A DNA stretch of 64,000 nucleotides from Aliivibrio sp. EL58 (GTDB lineage Bacteria > Pseudomonadota > Gammaproteobacteria > Enterobacterales > Vibrionaceae). Both the position numbers and the translations under genes were made by a program. The notes under the pieces are model-generated. The model had not been told where the DNA came from and made no database searches. It saw nothing but the letters and a program-made list of their open reading frames with translations. The stretch lies in the NCBI RefSeq assembly GCF_900312675.1, contig NZ_OMPC01000004.1, positions 9,218 to 73,217 on the forward strand, written 5' to 3'. Positions within the stretch are counted from its first letter, which is position 1. Every line of letters starts with the position of its first letter. This document shows positions 56,349 to 64,000 of this stretch, in pieces.

Positions 56349-56879
56349 CTACAATATTTTCAATGCTAACTGCGCAAGGTTGTAAGCATCAACATAGCCT
56401 GAATGCTGTCTACCTTCCCATTCGATATCTAGCTCTTCCATCGCTTTTCGTTGACCCATTCGTTCATTTTTCTTACGTGATTTAATGCGATAAATCGTCG
56501 CTAAATTCAAAAACTCACTAAATGGAATATCAATACCTTTCGCTCTACACTCTGCGTCAAGTATCTGCTCGTCATGTCCCCATGCTGCATATATTTTATT
56601 CGTTCCGCCGAAGTTCTTAATCATAGACTTCAATACATCAACTAATGGGCGGCCTTGCTTTTCTATTTTTCGAGGAGAGATCCCTGTCAGCTCAACACAA
56701 AACTTTGAAATTTCATCGTGTTCAGGCTTAACATAATATTGTGCACGCTTAACGACTTCACCTTTAGTCAAGTCGATCTCAGCTAACCCCACTTCAATAA
56801 TCTCCCCTGTTGTTCCTTTGCCATCGACATTCCAACAGCACATTTCTAAATCAAAACAGACGATACGATTAAAGTTCAT
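56349..56879 (-). CDS. DEDDh 3'-5' exonuclease (ERI-1/KapD-like)
   Basis: A 176-residue single-domain exonuclease. Catalytic acids are Asp10/Glu12 in CFDLEMCCW, Asp in AAWGHDEQILDAEC, and His-x4-Asp in RQHSGYVDAYNLAQ. The TGEIIEVGLAEIDL strand and FCVELTGISPRKIE match the ERI-1-like branch that acts on RNA ends. Likely a nuclease for RNA or small DNA ends; substrate unproven. Single gene. Confidence 0.88.
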   Translation of the reverse strand: MNFNRIVCFDLEMCCWNVDGKGTTGEIIEVGLAEIDLTKGEVVKRAQYYVKPEHDEISKFCVELTGISPRKIEKQGRPLVDVLKSMIKNFGGTNKIYAAWGHDEQILDAECRAKGIDIPFSEFLNLATIYRIKSRKKNERMGQRKAMEELDIEWEGRQHSGYVDAYNLAQLALKIL

Positions 56880-56969
56880 GGAGATCCTTGGTACTCAAAC
56901 AAAACAGGAGCGCTATTCTACCTAAACAAAAGACTAAGCGCGATACTATGCTAACTAACTGTTGAAAAT

Positions 56970-58487
56970 TCAATCGCAGATTGTGACTTGGTTTCTTCCT
57001 TTCATCTTACTTTGATATAACGCTTGGTCAGCCGCTTTAATTAATGCTTCTTTCGTTTCACCTTTCCATAAGGAAGCACCCAGGCTGATAGTTTGTTTAA
57101 TATCAAATCCCTCAAACTGAGTTGGCGATTTAGCAACCACATGATGAATGTCATTAGCTATTTTAGTTAACGCTTCTATGGTATCAAGCTTAATTACTAT
57201 CGAAAACTCATCACCACCAAGTCGAGAAAAAGAAGCCGATTCATCTAAATATTCAGACACTAATTGACTAATATGACACAGCACCTTATCCCCTTCAGGA
57301 TGACCATAAGTATCATTAATCTGCTTAAAGTTATCAATATCAAAGCACAGTAATGCAAACGAGGTTTTCTCTTCTATATTCCCTCGGATTATGTCTCTGA
57401 TCGCTCTGCGATTTAATAACCCAGAAAGATCATCATGCATGGCTAAATAATGTAACTCTTTAGTTCTTATTGCTAGTAACTTTTCTATCCTATATTTATC
57501 TCGTGTGACCATAAAAATAAGAATCGCAATTAGAAAAGAGATCGCCAAAGAACCAATAAACATCCAAAACAGAGTTAGGCGCTGATAATCAGTCAATTTT
57601 TCATTGGTTTTATATTCAATCTTCCACACACGGTTTTCTATTTTTATACTACTTGTATAGATTAACTCGCTAAAATCATCCCATTGGGTACTCTGAAACA
57701 TGATTGGATCATCTTCAGCATCAAAACCCGTATCGATAATACGTACCACTAAAGATTCACCTAATGAGGTTGATGAAATCAATTGCTCAAAATAGCTAGT
57801 AATACGAAGTACCCCAATCATCACTCCTTTTATATTTTGTTTATCCGTAGTAAACACGGGGTGGTACACAAGCATCCCTGTTTTTGGTGCATTCTGCTCT
57901 AAACTGTCTTGCAATAAGCGAATTTTATCCGACACACTTGGACGTCCTGTTTTCATAAACTCATCAAGAACCAATTGGAAACGCTCACGGGACGAATAGA
58001 AACCTAATAGCGGTATATTTGCTTCATCTCTTGGATAAATATCGGTTGCAACATAAATGGGCTCATGATTTTTCATCACATAACCAAACGTTTTGGGTTG
58101 ATCTTTAGGGACGGTATAAATGTTAAATGAAGGGAAAACTTGTTGAACATTTTTAGTATGTTGCTCAATTTCATTTTCTTGAATTCTTTGCATCCATTGC
58201 AATGAAATCAAACTTTCTGAACTAGAGAGTAATGAGCTGGCAAAGAGTGGGAATTGCAGCCAATCTTGCTTGGAGCCGGATTGATAAAAATTAGCTCCGG
58301 CACCAATAAAATCAATATCTTTTTCAATAAGAAGAGAGAGTAATACCGACTGACGATCAGCCTCTTTAAAGAAATTTTCCTTGTTGTTGTCTAAGTCTGA
58401 TTTATAGACAACCCTCATTGAAAGTAAGCTAAAAAAAAGCGCTAAGATAAAGCTGGTTATTACATAGAAATAACTATTTTTAAGCAC
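56970..58487 (-). CDS. CHASE-GGDEF diguanylate cyclase
   Basis: The 505-residue inner-membrane protein makes c-di-GMP. TM1 is at about 8-26, a periplasmic CHASE-type sensor at about 60-230 (FASSLLSSSESLISLQWMQR, FGYVMKNHEPIYVATDIYP, LGFYSSRERFQL), TM2 at about 310-335, and the GGDEF domain at 350-505. The active site is intact, Gly424-Gly-Asp-Glu-Phe428, with DNFKQINDTYGHPEGD upstream. The RxxD inhibitory site expected ten residues before is absent (DESA), so product inhibition is probably lost. It could feed the c-di-GMP-dependent retention of adhesins such as that at 33574, but there is no direct link. Confidence 0.92.
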   Translation of the reverse strand: MLKNSYFYVITSFILALFFSLLSMRVVYKSDLDNNKENFFKEADRQSVLLSLLIEKDIDFIGAGANFYQSGSKQDWLQFPLFASSLLSSSESLISLQWMQRIQENEIEQHTKNVQQVFPSFNIYTVPKDQPKTFGYVMKNHEPIYVATDIYPRDEANIPLLGFYSSRERFQLVLDEFMKTGRPSVSDKIRLLQDSLEQNAPKTGMLVYHPVFTTDKQNIKGVMIGVLRITSYFEQLISSTSLGESLVVRIIDTGFDAEDDPIMFQSTQWDDFSELIYTSSIKIENRVWKIEYKTNEKLTDYQRLTLFWMFIGSLAISFLIAILIFMVTRDKYRIEKLLAIRTKELHYLAMHDDLSGLLNRRAIRDIIRGNIEEKTSFALLCFDIDNFKQINDTYGHPEGDKVLCHISQLVSEYLDESASFSRLGGDEFSIVIKLDTIEALTKIANDIHHVVAKSPTQFEGFDIKQTISLGASLWKGETKEALIKAADQALYQSKMKGRNQVTICD

Positions 58488-58734
58488 GCTCTTCCCTCAA
58501 GCAATTGATATGTTTCTAATTCTAGTCCTTATTAAGAGCGAACGAAACTAAATACCCAACAAAACTAAAATTTTATTACATTAACTGCAATCTGTTCAAA
58601 ATAGCGCCAAACGGTGTCTGTTATCCATTTTTAAAGCGCTTCTTTTATCTCTTATCCCTTGAATATGCTACAATTCACCACAATTTAGTTAAAAACGTTT
58701 AGTGCATTGCACCCAAAAATATAGAGAATGAATT

Positions 58735-59367
58735 ATGAATTTTGACGTAAATGCTATTCCTTCTACTTTCGACTTAGGACACATTGTTCTATTCGGTACT
58801 TCTGCTTTGTTCGTATTACTTTACGCGATGAAAAAAGGCAAAACGGTAGAAATCGAAAAGATTGTTGAAATTGAAAAAGAAAAGATCGTTGAAAAACCAG
58901 TTGAGAAGATCGTAGAAATCGAAAAAGTGGTTGAAGTAGAAAAGATCATTGAAAAAATCATTGAAGTAGAGCCTAAAGTAAAAGCAACGGCTCCAGAATC
59001 AGCTCTACAACTATTATCGCTTCTACAAAAAGAAGCACGCTTCATTGACTTTATGCAAGAAGACCTTAAAGGCTTCGCTGATGCTGAAGTTGGCGCTGCC
59101 GCTCGTGTTATTCATGAAGGTGGTCAAAAAGTATTATCAGAATACTTCACACTTGCACCTGTTCGTACTGAAGAAGAAGAGTCTCGTCTATCAATCCCTG
59201 CTGGTTTTAACCCATCAGAAATTCGTTTAACCGGTAATGTAGTTGGTGAAGCTCCGTTTAACGGCACGCTTATCCACCGTGGTTGGAAAGTAGCCGAAGT
59301 GAAACTTCCTAAACTGGCCGACGGTTATGATGCAACAATCGTTGCTCCTGCAGAGGTAGAGCTATAA
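58735..59367 (+). CDS. DUF2760 membrane-anchored protein of the Hsp70 gene set
   Basis: The 210-residue protein has one N-terminal transmembrane helix (HIVLFGTSALFVLLYAMKKG), then a low-complexity tether of repeated (K/E)IVEIEK units over residues 38-80, and a globular DUF2760 domain (about 85-210: LLSLLQKEARFIDFMQEDLK, AARVIHEGGQKVLSEYF, ending in a beta part). Its TAA overlaps the ATG of the first Hsp70 gene (TAATG). The context implies a membrane platform or co-factor for these chaperones; no enzymatic motif is seen. TGCTACAAT near 58667-58675 may be the promoter -10. Confidence 0.85.
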   Translation: MNFDVNAIPSTFDLGHIVLFGTSALFVLLYAMKKGKTVEIEKIVEIEKEKIVEKPVEKIVEIEKVVEVEKIIEKIIEVEPKVKATAPESALQLLSLLQKEARFIDFMQEDLKGFADAEVGAAARVIHEGGQKVLSEYFTLAPVRTEEEESRLSIPAGFNPSEIRLTGNVVGEAPFNGTLIHRGWKVAEVKLPKLADGYDATIVAPAEVEL

Positions 59368-61187
59368 TGGAACAAACAAAATTTAGTATCGGCATCGATT
59401 TAGGTACTACTCACTGTGTGCTTTCTTATGTTGATTTACATAACGAAGACGCGAGTGTTCAAGTGATGCCAATTCCTCAACTAACGGCACCTGGTCAAGT
59501 TGAAGAAAAATCACAACTGCCATCATTTATGTACCAAGCACATGAAGCAGAATTGTTAGAAGGCGATACTACCCTTCCTTGGACAACTAAACCAAACGCG
59601 ATTGTAGGTAATATTGCTCGTAACCTTGGTAGCAAAACTCCTATTCGTTTAATCGCAAGTGCAAAAAGCTGGTTGTGTCATGGTGGCGTAAACCGTCGTG
59701 AAGCTTTTTTACCACTAAATAGTCCTGAAGAAGTGATCAAAGCATCACCACTAGAAGTGACTAAACGTTATTTAGAGCACCTTCAAAATGCGTGGGATTT
59801 TCAAAATCCTGAGCATCCTCTAAATGAACAAGACATTACAATTACGGTACCAGCATCATTTGACCCAGCTGCACGTGATTTAACGGCAGAAGCTGCAAAT
59901 AATCTTGGCTTTCGTAACCTTACTTTATTAGAAGAACCACAAGCTGCTGTATATAGCTGGATCAAAAACAACGGCGACTCTTGGCGTGACCAAGTTTCTG
60001 TTGGTGATGTAATTTTAGTGGTTGATATCGGTGGCGGTACTACCGATTTATCATTAGTTGCCGTGACTGAAGAAGAAGGAAACTTAAGCCTAAACCGTGT
60101 TGCGGTAGGTGATCATATTCTTCTTGGTGGCGACAATATGGATTTAGCTCTGGCTTATCGATTAAAGATGAAGCTAGCGCAAGAAGGTAAACAACTGCAA
60201 CCTTGGCAAATTCAAGTGATGACTCACGCTTGTCGTGATGCTAAAGAAGCGCTATTAAACGATGCTGAATTACGTGCAGTTCCAATTGTGGTTCCTAGCC
60301 GTGGGTCTAAATTGTTAGGTGGCACACTGCAAACAGAACTGACTCAAGAAGAAGTACAACAAACATTGGTAGAAGGTTTCTTCCCTGTTGTTCCTGTTAC
60401 TGAGCACCCTGTTCAATCTGCTCGTGGCGCACTGACTCAAATGGGTCTACCTTACGCACAAGATGCGGCGGTAACTCGTCATCTAGCTAGCTTTTTAACT
60501 CGTCAACAAGCAGCAACTGATGAAGTCTTTGGTCAACAAAATGAAGCTGATTTTATTAAACCTACTGCAATCCTTTTAAACGGTGGTGTTCTAAAATCAA
60601 ACCTTCTTGCTGAGCGTTTACTTGGCATTATTAATGACTGGTTAATCGACGCAGAAGCAGAAGACGCAAAACTACTTGAAGGTCTAGACCTTGATTTAGC
60701 CGTTGCTTCTGGTGCTTCTTACTACGGTTCTGTTCGTACTGGTAAAGGCGTTCGTATCCGTGGTGGTATCGCATCAAGTTATTACGTAGGTATCGAAAGC
60801 TCTATGCCAGCGATCCCTGGAATGGAACCACCAATGGAAGCACTGTGTGTCGCTCCATTTGGTATGGAAGAAGGTTCTCATGCTGATGTTCCTAGCCAAC
60901 AATTTGGTTTGGTAATTGGTCAGCCGGTACAGTTTAAATTCTATGGTTCAACGACTCGTCGTGACGATCAAGCGGGTACTCATCTTGATTTCTGGATGCC
61001 AGAAGAGCTAGAAGAACTTCCAGCTATTCAAGTAACGCTTCCAGTTACTGAAGGTCGCTCTGCAGGTGAAGTTGTTCCTGTTCGTTTAGCGTCTAAAGTG
61101 ACAGAACTTGGTACTCTTTATCTTGAAGCCATTGCAGCAGACAGCGGTGAGAAATGGCACGTTGAGTTTGATGTTCGTGAAGCATAA
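59367..61187 (+). CDS. Divergent Hsp70 (DnaK-like) chaperone with reduced substrate domain
   Basis: A 606-residue Hsp70. ATPase motifs: phosphate-1 GIDLGTTHCVLSY at 9-21, connect-1 region with TVPASFDPAARDLTAEAA, LEEPQAAVYSW, phosphate-2 VVDIGGGTTDLSLVAV, and adenosine motif LLNGGVLKSNLLAERL. After about residue 480 only a short beta-rich domain remains (QPVQFKFYGSTTRRDDQAGT) and there is no alpha-helical lid or EEVD-like tail. Coupled to the DUF2760 gene by a one-base overlap and followed by a second Hsp70. Likely a specialised chaperone rather than DnaK; clients unknown. Confidence 0.88.
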   Translation: MEQTKFSIGIDLGTTHCVLSYVDLHNEDASVQVMPIPQLTAPGQVEEKSQLPSFMYQAHEAELLEGDTTLPWTTKPNAIVGNIARNLGSKTPIRLIASAKSWLCHGGVNRREAFLPLNSPEEVIKASPLEVTKRYLEHLQNAWDFQNPEHPLNEQDITITVPASFDPAARDLTAEAANNLGFRNLTLLEEPQAAVYSWIKNNGDSWRDQVSVGDVILVVDIGGGTTDLSLVAVTEEEGNLSLNRVAVGDHILLGGDNMDLALAYRLKMKLAQEGKQLQPWQIQVMTHACRDAKEALLNDAELRAVPIVVPSRGSKLLGGTLQTELTQEEVQQTLVEGFFPVVPVTEHPVQSARGALTQMGLPYAQDAAVTRHLASFLTRQQAATDEVFGQQNEADFIKPTAILLNGGVLKSNLLAERLLGIINDWLIDAEAEDAKLLEGLDLDLAVASGASYYGSVRTGKGVRIRGGIASSYYVGIESSMPAIPGMEPPMEALCVAPFGMEEGSHADVPSQQFGLVIGQPVQFKFYGSTTRRDDQAGTHLDFWMPEELEELPAIQVTLPVTEGRSAGEVVPVRLASKVTELGTLYLEAIAADSGEKWHVEFDVREA

Positions 61188-61220
61188 TTTGGTTATTAAT
61201 CTTCACTAATATGCTTCTTT

Positions 61221-61258
61221 AAGAGTTCAGTCACCGTTATAGGGTCTGAACTCTTTTA
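61221..61258 (+). terminator. Terminator or attenuator between the two Hsp70 genes
   Basis: AAGAGTTCAG and CTGAACTCTTTT pair around a loop of about 16 bases, followed by TTTTATT. It may separate the two transcripts or lower expression of the second. Confidence 0.7.
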
Positions 61259-61321
61259 TTATATGCCCCTATATTTTATCGCTGCCGCCTTCTCGTTTAT
61301 TGCAGCTTCATTGGAGTTTTT

Positions 61322-64000
61322 ATGAGTTCTTCTAATCGTTATTTAATTGGTATCGATCTTGGTACTACTCACACTGTTGTGGCTTATACTGACATCTCTC
61401 TTGGTATCGAAACCAGTCCTATTGAGATCTTCAATATTGACCAATTAATTGGACCAGGAGAAGTTGCTCGAAAACCTCTACTCCCTTCGTTTCGCTACCA
61501 TGCGTCACAAAGCCAGATTAGCGATAACGATTTAACGCTACCTTGGAATGTAAAAGCGATTGATGGCGAAATAAAGAACGCAATCATTGGTGAATGGGCA
61601 CGTGAATTAGGCTCAAAGGTAGAAGGTCGCCAAGTAGTCAGTGCTAAAAGTTGGTTATCTCACACTAAAGTCGATCGCACCTCAGATATTCTGCCTTGGG
61701 CAGGCGCAGAAGATGTTGAAAAAGTCTCTCCCATTGTTGCCAGTGCGAGTTATTTAAATCACGTTCGTCAATCTTGGAATTACCACCACCCTGATGCCCC
61801 TATGGAACTTCAAGAAGTGGTTGTTACTGTTCCTGCTTCGTTTGATGAGAGTGCTCGTTCATTTACTATACAAGCCGCAAAACTGGCAGGTCTTGATAAG
61901 ATCATTCTATTGGAAGAACCACAAGCCGTTTGTTATGACTGGTATCACCATCATCAAGACACTGCAAAAGACATTCTAAAGAACATACCATTAATGGTGG
62001 TGTGCGATGTAGGCGGCGGCACTACCGATTTAAGTTTAATCCAAGCGCGTTTTAATAAAGACGAATTGGCACTTGACCGTATTGGCGTTGGTGATCACCT
62101 AATGTTAGGCGGTGACAACATCGATTTAGCCTTAGCGCATTTGGCTGAACAACGCTTAGATAGCGGTAAGAAAATGACGGCAGCCGCGTTAACTAAACTT
62201 ATTCAACAAACGCGTAAAACCAAAGAACGTTTACTGTCAGCTAATGCACCAGAATCTGGCCATATCACTCTATTAGGGTCTGGCTCTAAATTATTAGGTG
62301 GCAGTCGTAAAGTTGAGTTAACTAAAGAAGAAGTTCATCAAATTGCGCTTGATGGGTTCTTACCACTGACTGACTTTAATGAGCGCCCAAATCAACGTCA
62401 AGCCGCTGTTGTTGAGTTTGGCTTACCTTACGCTTCTGATCCTGCGATCAGTAAACATCTTGCGCAATTTTTAGATAATCATAAAGAAGTCTCAGCAAAA
62501 GCATTAGGTTGGGATGATAGTGATTTAGCTGCTCATCAAGATCGTGCTATTCCTGTTGGCCTATTATTAAACGGTGGCGTATTTAACAGCCCTCTCCTTG
62601 CTGAACGTTCACTTGAATTAATGAATAACTGGAAAGGTGACACTGTCACTCAATTATCTAACCCTCATCCAGATTTAGCTGTTGCTTATGGTGCCGTAGC
62701 TTATGGTAAAGCACGCCATGGTGCACAATTAAAAATTGGCGGTGGCTCTGCGCGTTCATTCTATTTACAGTTAGAAGAGAAAAATAAACAACCACAAGGT
62801 TTATGTTTATTGGCAAAAGGCAGCGACGAAGGTGAAGAAATTCGTATGACGAGCCGCCGTTTTTCGTTAACTTTAGGTGAGCCAGTTCGATTCAACCTAC
62901 TCTCAACGACAAAAGACCAACTTGCTACCTCGGGCATGATCACTGAGTTAGCCGATCCAAGTTTTGTTAGCTTACCGCCTTATGTCGTAACACTTGAATC
63001 AAGTAAATCAAAAGAAGAATTACACGCCAACCAAAAAGATCGCGTTGAAGTAACCTTAGCTTGTCAATTTACTGAAGTCGGCACCATTAAGATTGAATGT
63101 GTTTCTGTTGAGGATGATTCGCAACGTTGGTTAGTAGAATTTGAAGTACGTAACCAAGCTTCGAATAAAGGAGCTAACCTTGCAGACCAGATTAGCCTTC
63201 CCCCTCGCCTTCCAAATGCAATTGCAAACATAAAAGAAGCCTATGGCGGTAGTAAGCTAAATCCTAATGCGATTAAAGCCTTTTCTAAAAACATAGAGAA
63301 GCTGATAGGTAAACGTGAATCATGGGATTTAATTACCTCTCGGGAACTAGCAACCGCATTACTAGACAGTAAAAAACGTCGTCGTCGCTCTGATAAACAT
63401 GAACAAAACTGGTTAAAAATGACCGGTTTTGCACTACGCCCTGGTTTTGGATACCCTGCTGACGAATGGAAAATTAGCCAAGCATGGGAAACCTATCAAC
63501 AAGGTATTCAGTTTGAATCAAAGCAATCTTGGAATGATTGGTGGACATTCTGGCGTCGTATCTCTGGTGGTTTAAGCCAAGAGCAACAAGAAACCATTTT
63601 GGCAGATATTGCTAAATATTTGCATCCAGCTTCTTTACGTAACCCTAAAACACTAGAAGATGCGACAAACAAAAGCTATGAGGCGATGGTTCGCTTAGCT
63701 GCAGCTCTAGAACATCTAGATGTTGAAGATAAAACATTAATCTCAACGTGGGTGTTAGGTCATGCTAAAAATGGCAATCAAGCGCAGGTACATTGGTGGG
63801 CATTGGGTCGTATTTGTTCTCGTTCTCCATTTTATGGAAGTCAGCATAACCTTATTCCGGCAAGCCAAATTGCTCAGTGGCTACCTACACTGCTAGAACA
63901 AGATTGGAAAGCACAACCAATGGCAGGTTTTGCCGCTGTTATGATGGCACGATTAACCGGTGATAGAACTTTAGATGTCTCTGATGAGCTACGTCAAAGT
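61322..64000 (+). CDS. Long Hsp70-family protein with C-terminal extension (3' end outside window)
   Basis: The frame opens at ATG 61322 and is still open at the window edge (893 codons visible). The N-terminal ~520 residues are an Hsp70 ATPase plus short beta domain: GIDLGTTHTVVAY, TVPASFDESARSFTIQAAKL, LEEPQAVCYDW, CDVGGGTTDLSLIQ, LLLNGGVFNSPLLAERSLEL. After about residue 620 a long alpha-helical extension of the DUF3731 type begins (PPRLPNAIANIKEAYGG, LDSKKRRRRSDKHEQNWLKM, FALRPGFGYPADEWKISQ, then helical repeats rich in Trp). A second gene of the same fold in tandem suggests a two-chaperone complex with the DUF2760 protein. Confidence 0.88.
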   Translation, partial: MSSSNRYLIGIDLGTTHTVVAYTDISLGIETSPIEIFNIDQLIGPGEVARKPLLPSFRYHASQSQISDNDLTLPWNVKAIDGEIKNAIIGEWARELGSKVEGRQVVSAKSWLSHTKVDRTSDILPWAGAEDVEKVSPIVASASYLNHVRQSWNYHHPDAPMELQEVVVTVPASFDESARSFTIQAAKLAGLDKIILLEEPQAVCYDWYHHHQDTAKDILKNIPLMVVCDVGGGTTDLSLIQARFNKDELALDRIGVGDHLMLGGDNIDLALAHLAEQRLDSGKKMTAAALTKLIQQTRKTKERLLSANAPESGHITLLGSGSKLLGGSRKVELTKEEVHQIALDGFLPLTDFNERPNQRQAAVVEFGLPYASDPAISKHLAQFLDNHKEVSAKALGWDDSDLAAHQDRAIPVGLLLNGGVFNSPLLAERSLELMNNWKGDTVTQLSNPHPDLAVAYGAVAYGKARHGAQLKIGGGSARSFYLQLEEKNKQPQGLCLLAKGSDEGEEIRMTSRRFSLTLGEPVRFNLLSTTKDQLATSGMITELADPSFVSLPPYVVTLESSKSKEELHANQKDRVEVTLACQFTEVGTIKIECVSVEDDSQRWLVEFEVRNQASNKGANLADQISLPPRLPNAIANIKEAYGGSKLNPNAIKAFSKNIEKLIGKRESWDLITSRELATALLDSKKRRRRSDKHEQNWLKMTGFALRPGFGYPADEWKISQAWETYQQGIQFESKQSWNDWWTFWRRISGGLSQEQQETILADIAKYLHPASLRNPKTLEDATNKSYEAMVRLAAALEHLDVEDKTLISTWVLGHAKNGNQAQVHWWALGRICSRSPFYGSQHNLIPASQIAQWLPTLLEQDWKAQPMAGFAAVMMARLTGDRTLDVSDELRQS

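Noticed and set aside
58835-58975. KIVEIEK-type short repeats as a simple-sequence expansion or pseudogene scar
   Set aside because: The frame continues into a well-formed DUF2760 domain and overlaps the next gene; the repeats act as a charged tether.

Overview
The window is a stretch of Vibrionaceae chromosome, most likely an Aliivibrio (A. fischeri/A. logei-like). The evidence is the low G+C, the full-length matches to enterobacterial/vibrio housekeeping genes (sbcB, cdd, purT, aspC, cysB, miaE, purC, hrpA, tusE, rlmI, glpT, tpm), the long 367-residue PurC, several chemotaxis receptors and a giant LapA-type adhesin. The genus is an inference from gene content and composition; no rRNA or tRNA gene was recognised.

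Layout. (1) 1-5600: the right part of a mobile element whose left end lies outside the window. It has small phage-like genes, an AlpA-type regulator, a very AT-rich three-gene cargo operon (1217-3622), a P4-type tyrosine integrase (3691-4842), and two ribbon-helix-helix proteins facing each other across an array of ATGGTAGC boxes. (2) 5712-9217: sbcB overlapping yohJ-yohK, then cdd with a CRP-type control region. (3) 9333-17582: an amidase-fold protein without catalytic residues, PurR-controlled purT, aspC, a methyltransferase, cysB, a membrane-anchored coiled-coil protein and miaE. (4) 17738-23528: LexA-controlled sulA, fapA, glutaredoxin, a YggN-like protein, purC and a small outer-membrane barrel protein. 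(5) 23638-33492: hrpA, tusE/acyP, two chemoreceptors and rlmI. (6) 33574-46155: one 4193-codon adhesin gene. (7) 46378-53886: DUF2750 protein, glpT, a DUF218 lipoprotein-like/periplasmic protein, a 5'-nucleotidase-type enzyme, tpm, and a TcyP-type symporter with an internal deletion. (8) 54043-64000: a third chemoreceptor, a small transcript with a stable-RNA-type promoter, an exonuclease, a CHASE-GGDEF cyclase, and a DUF2760/Hsp70/Hsp70 gene set running off the right edge.

The standout is the element's cargo. It encodes an ATP-grasp ligase of the MvdD/TgnB graspetide-maturase type, a three-helix membrane protein of unknown function, and a 136-residue precursor with five perfect copies of TxxTxxxExxDxD, the core motif known from thuringinin. 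The three genes overlap end to start, so they read as one translationally coupled RiPP operon on an integrative element in a marine gammaproteobacterium. Other points worth following are the amidase-fold pseudoenzyme, the TcyP-like gene missing its second re-entrant hairpin, the internal two-domain super-repeats and cysteine cluster of the adhesin, and the small promoter-ORF-terminator unit at 56143-56328.
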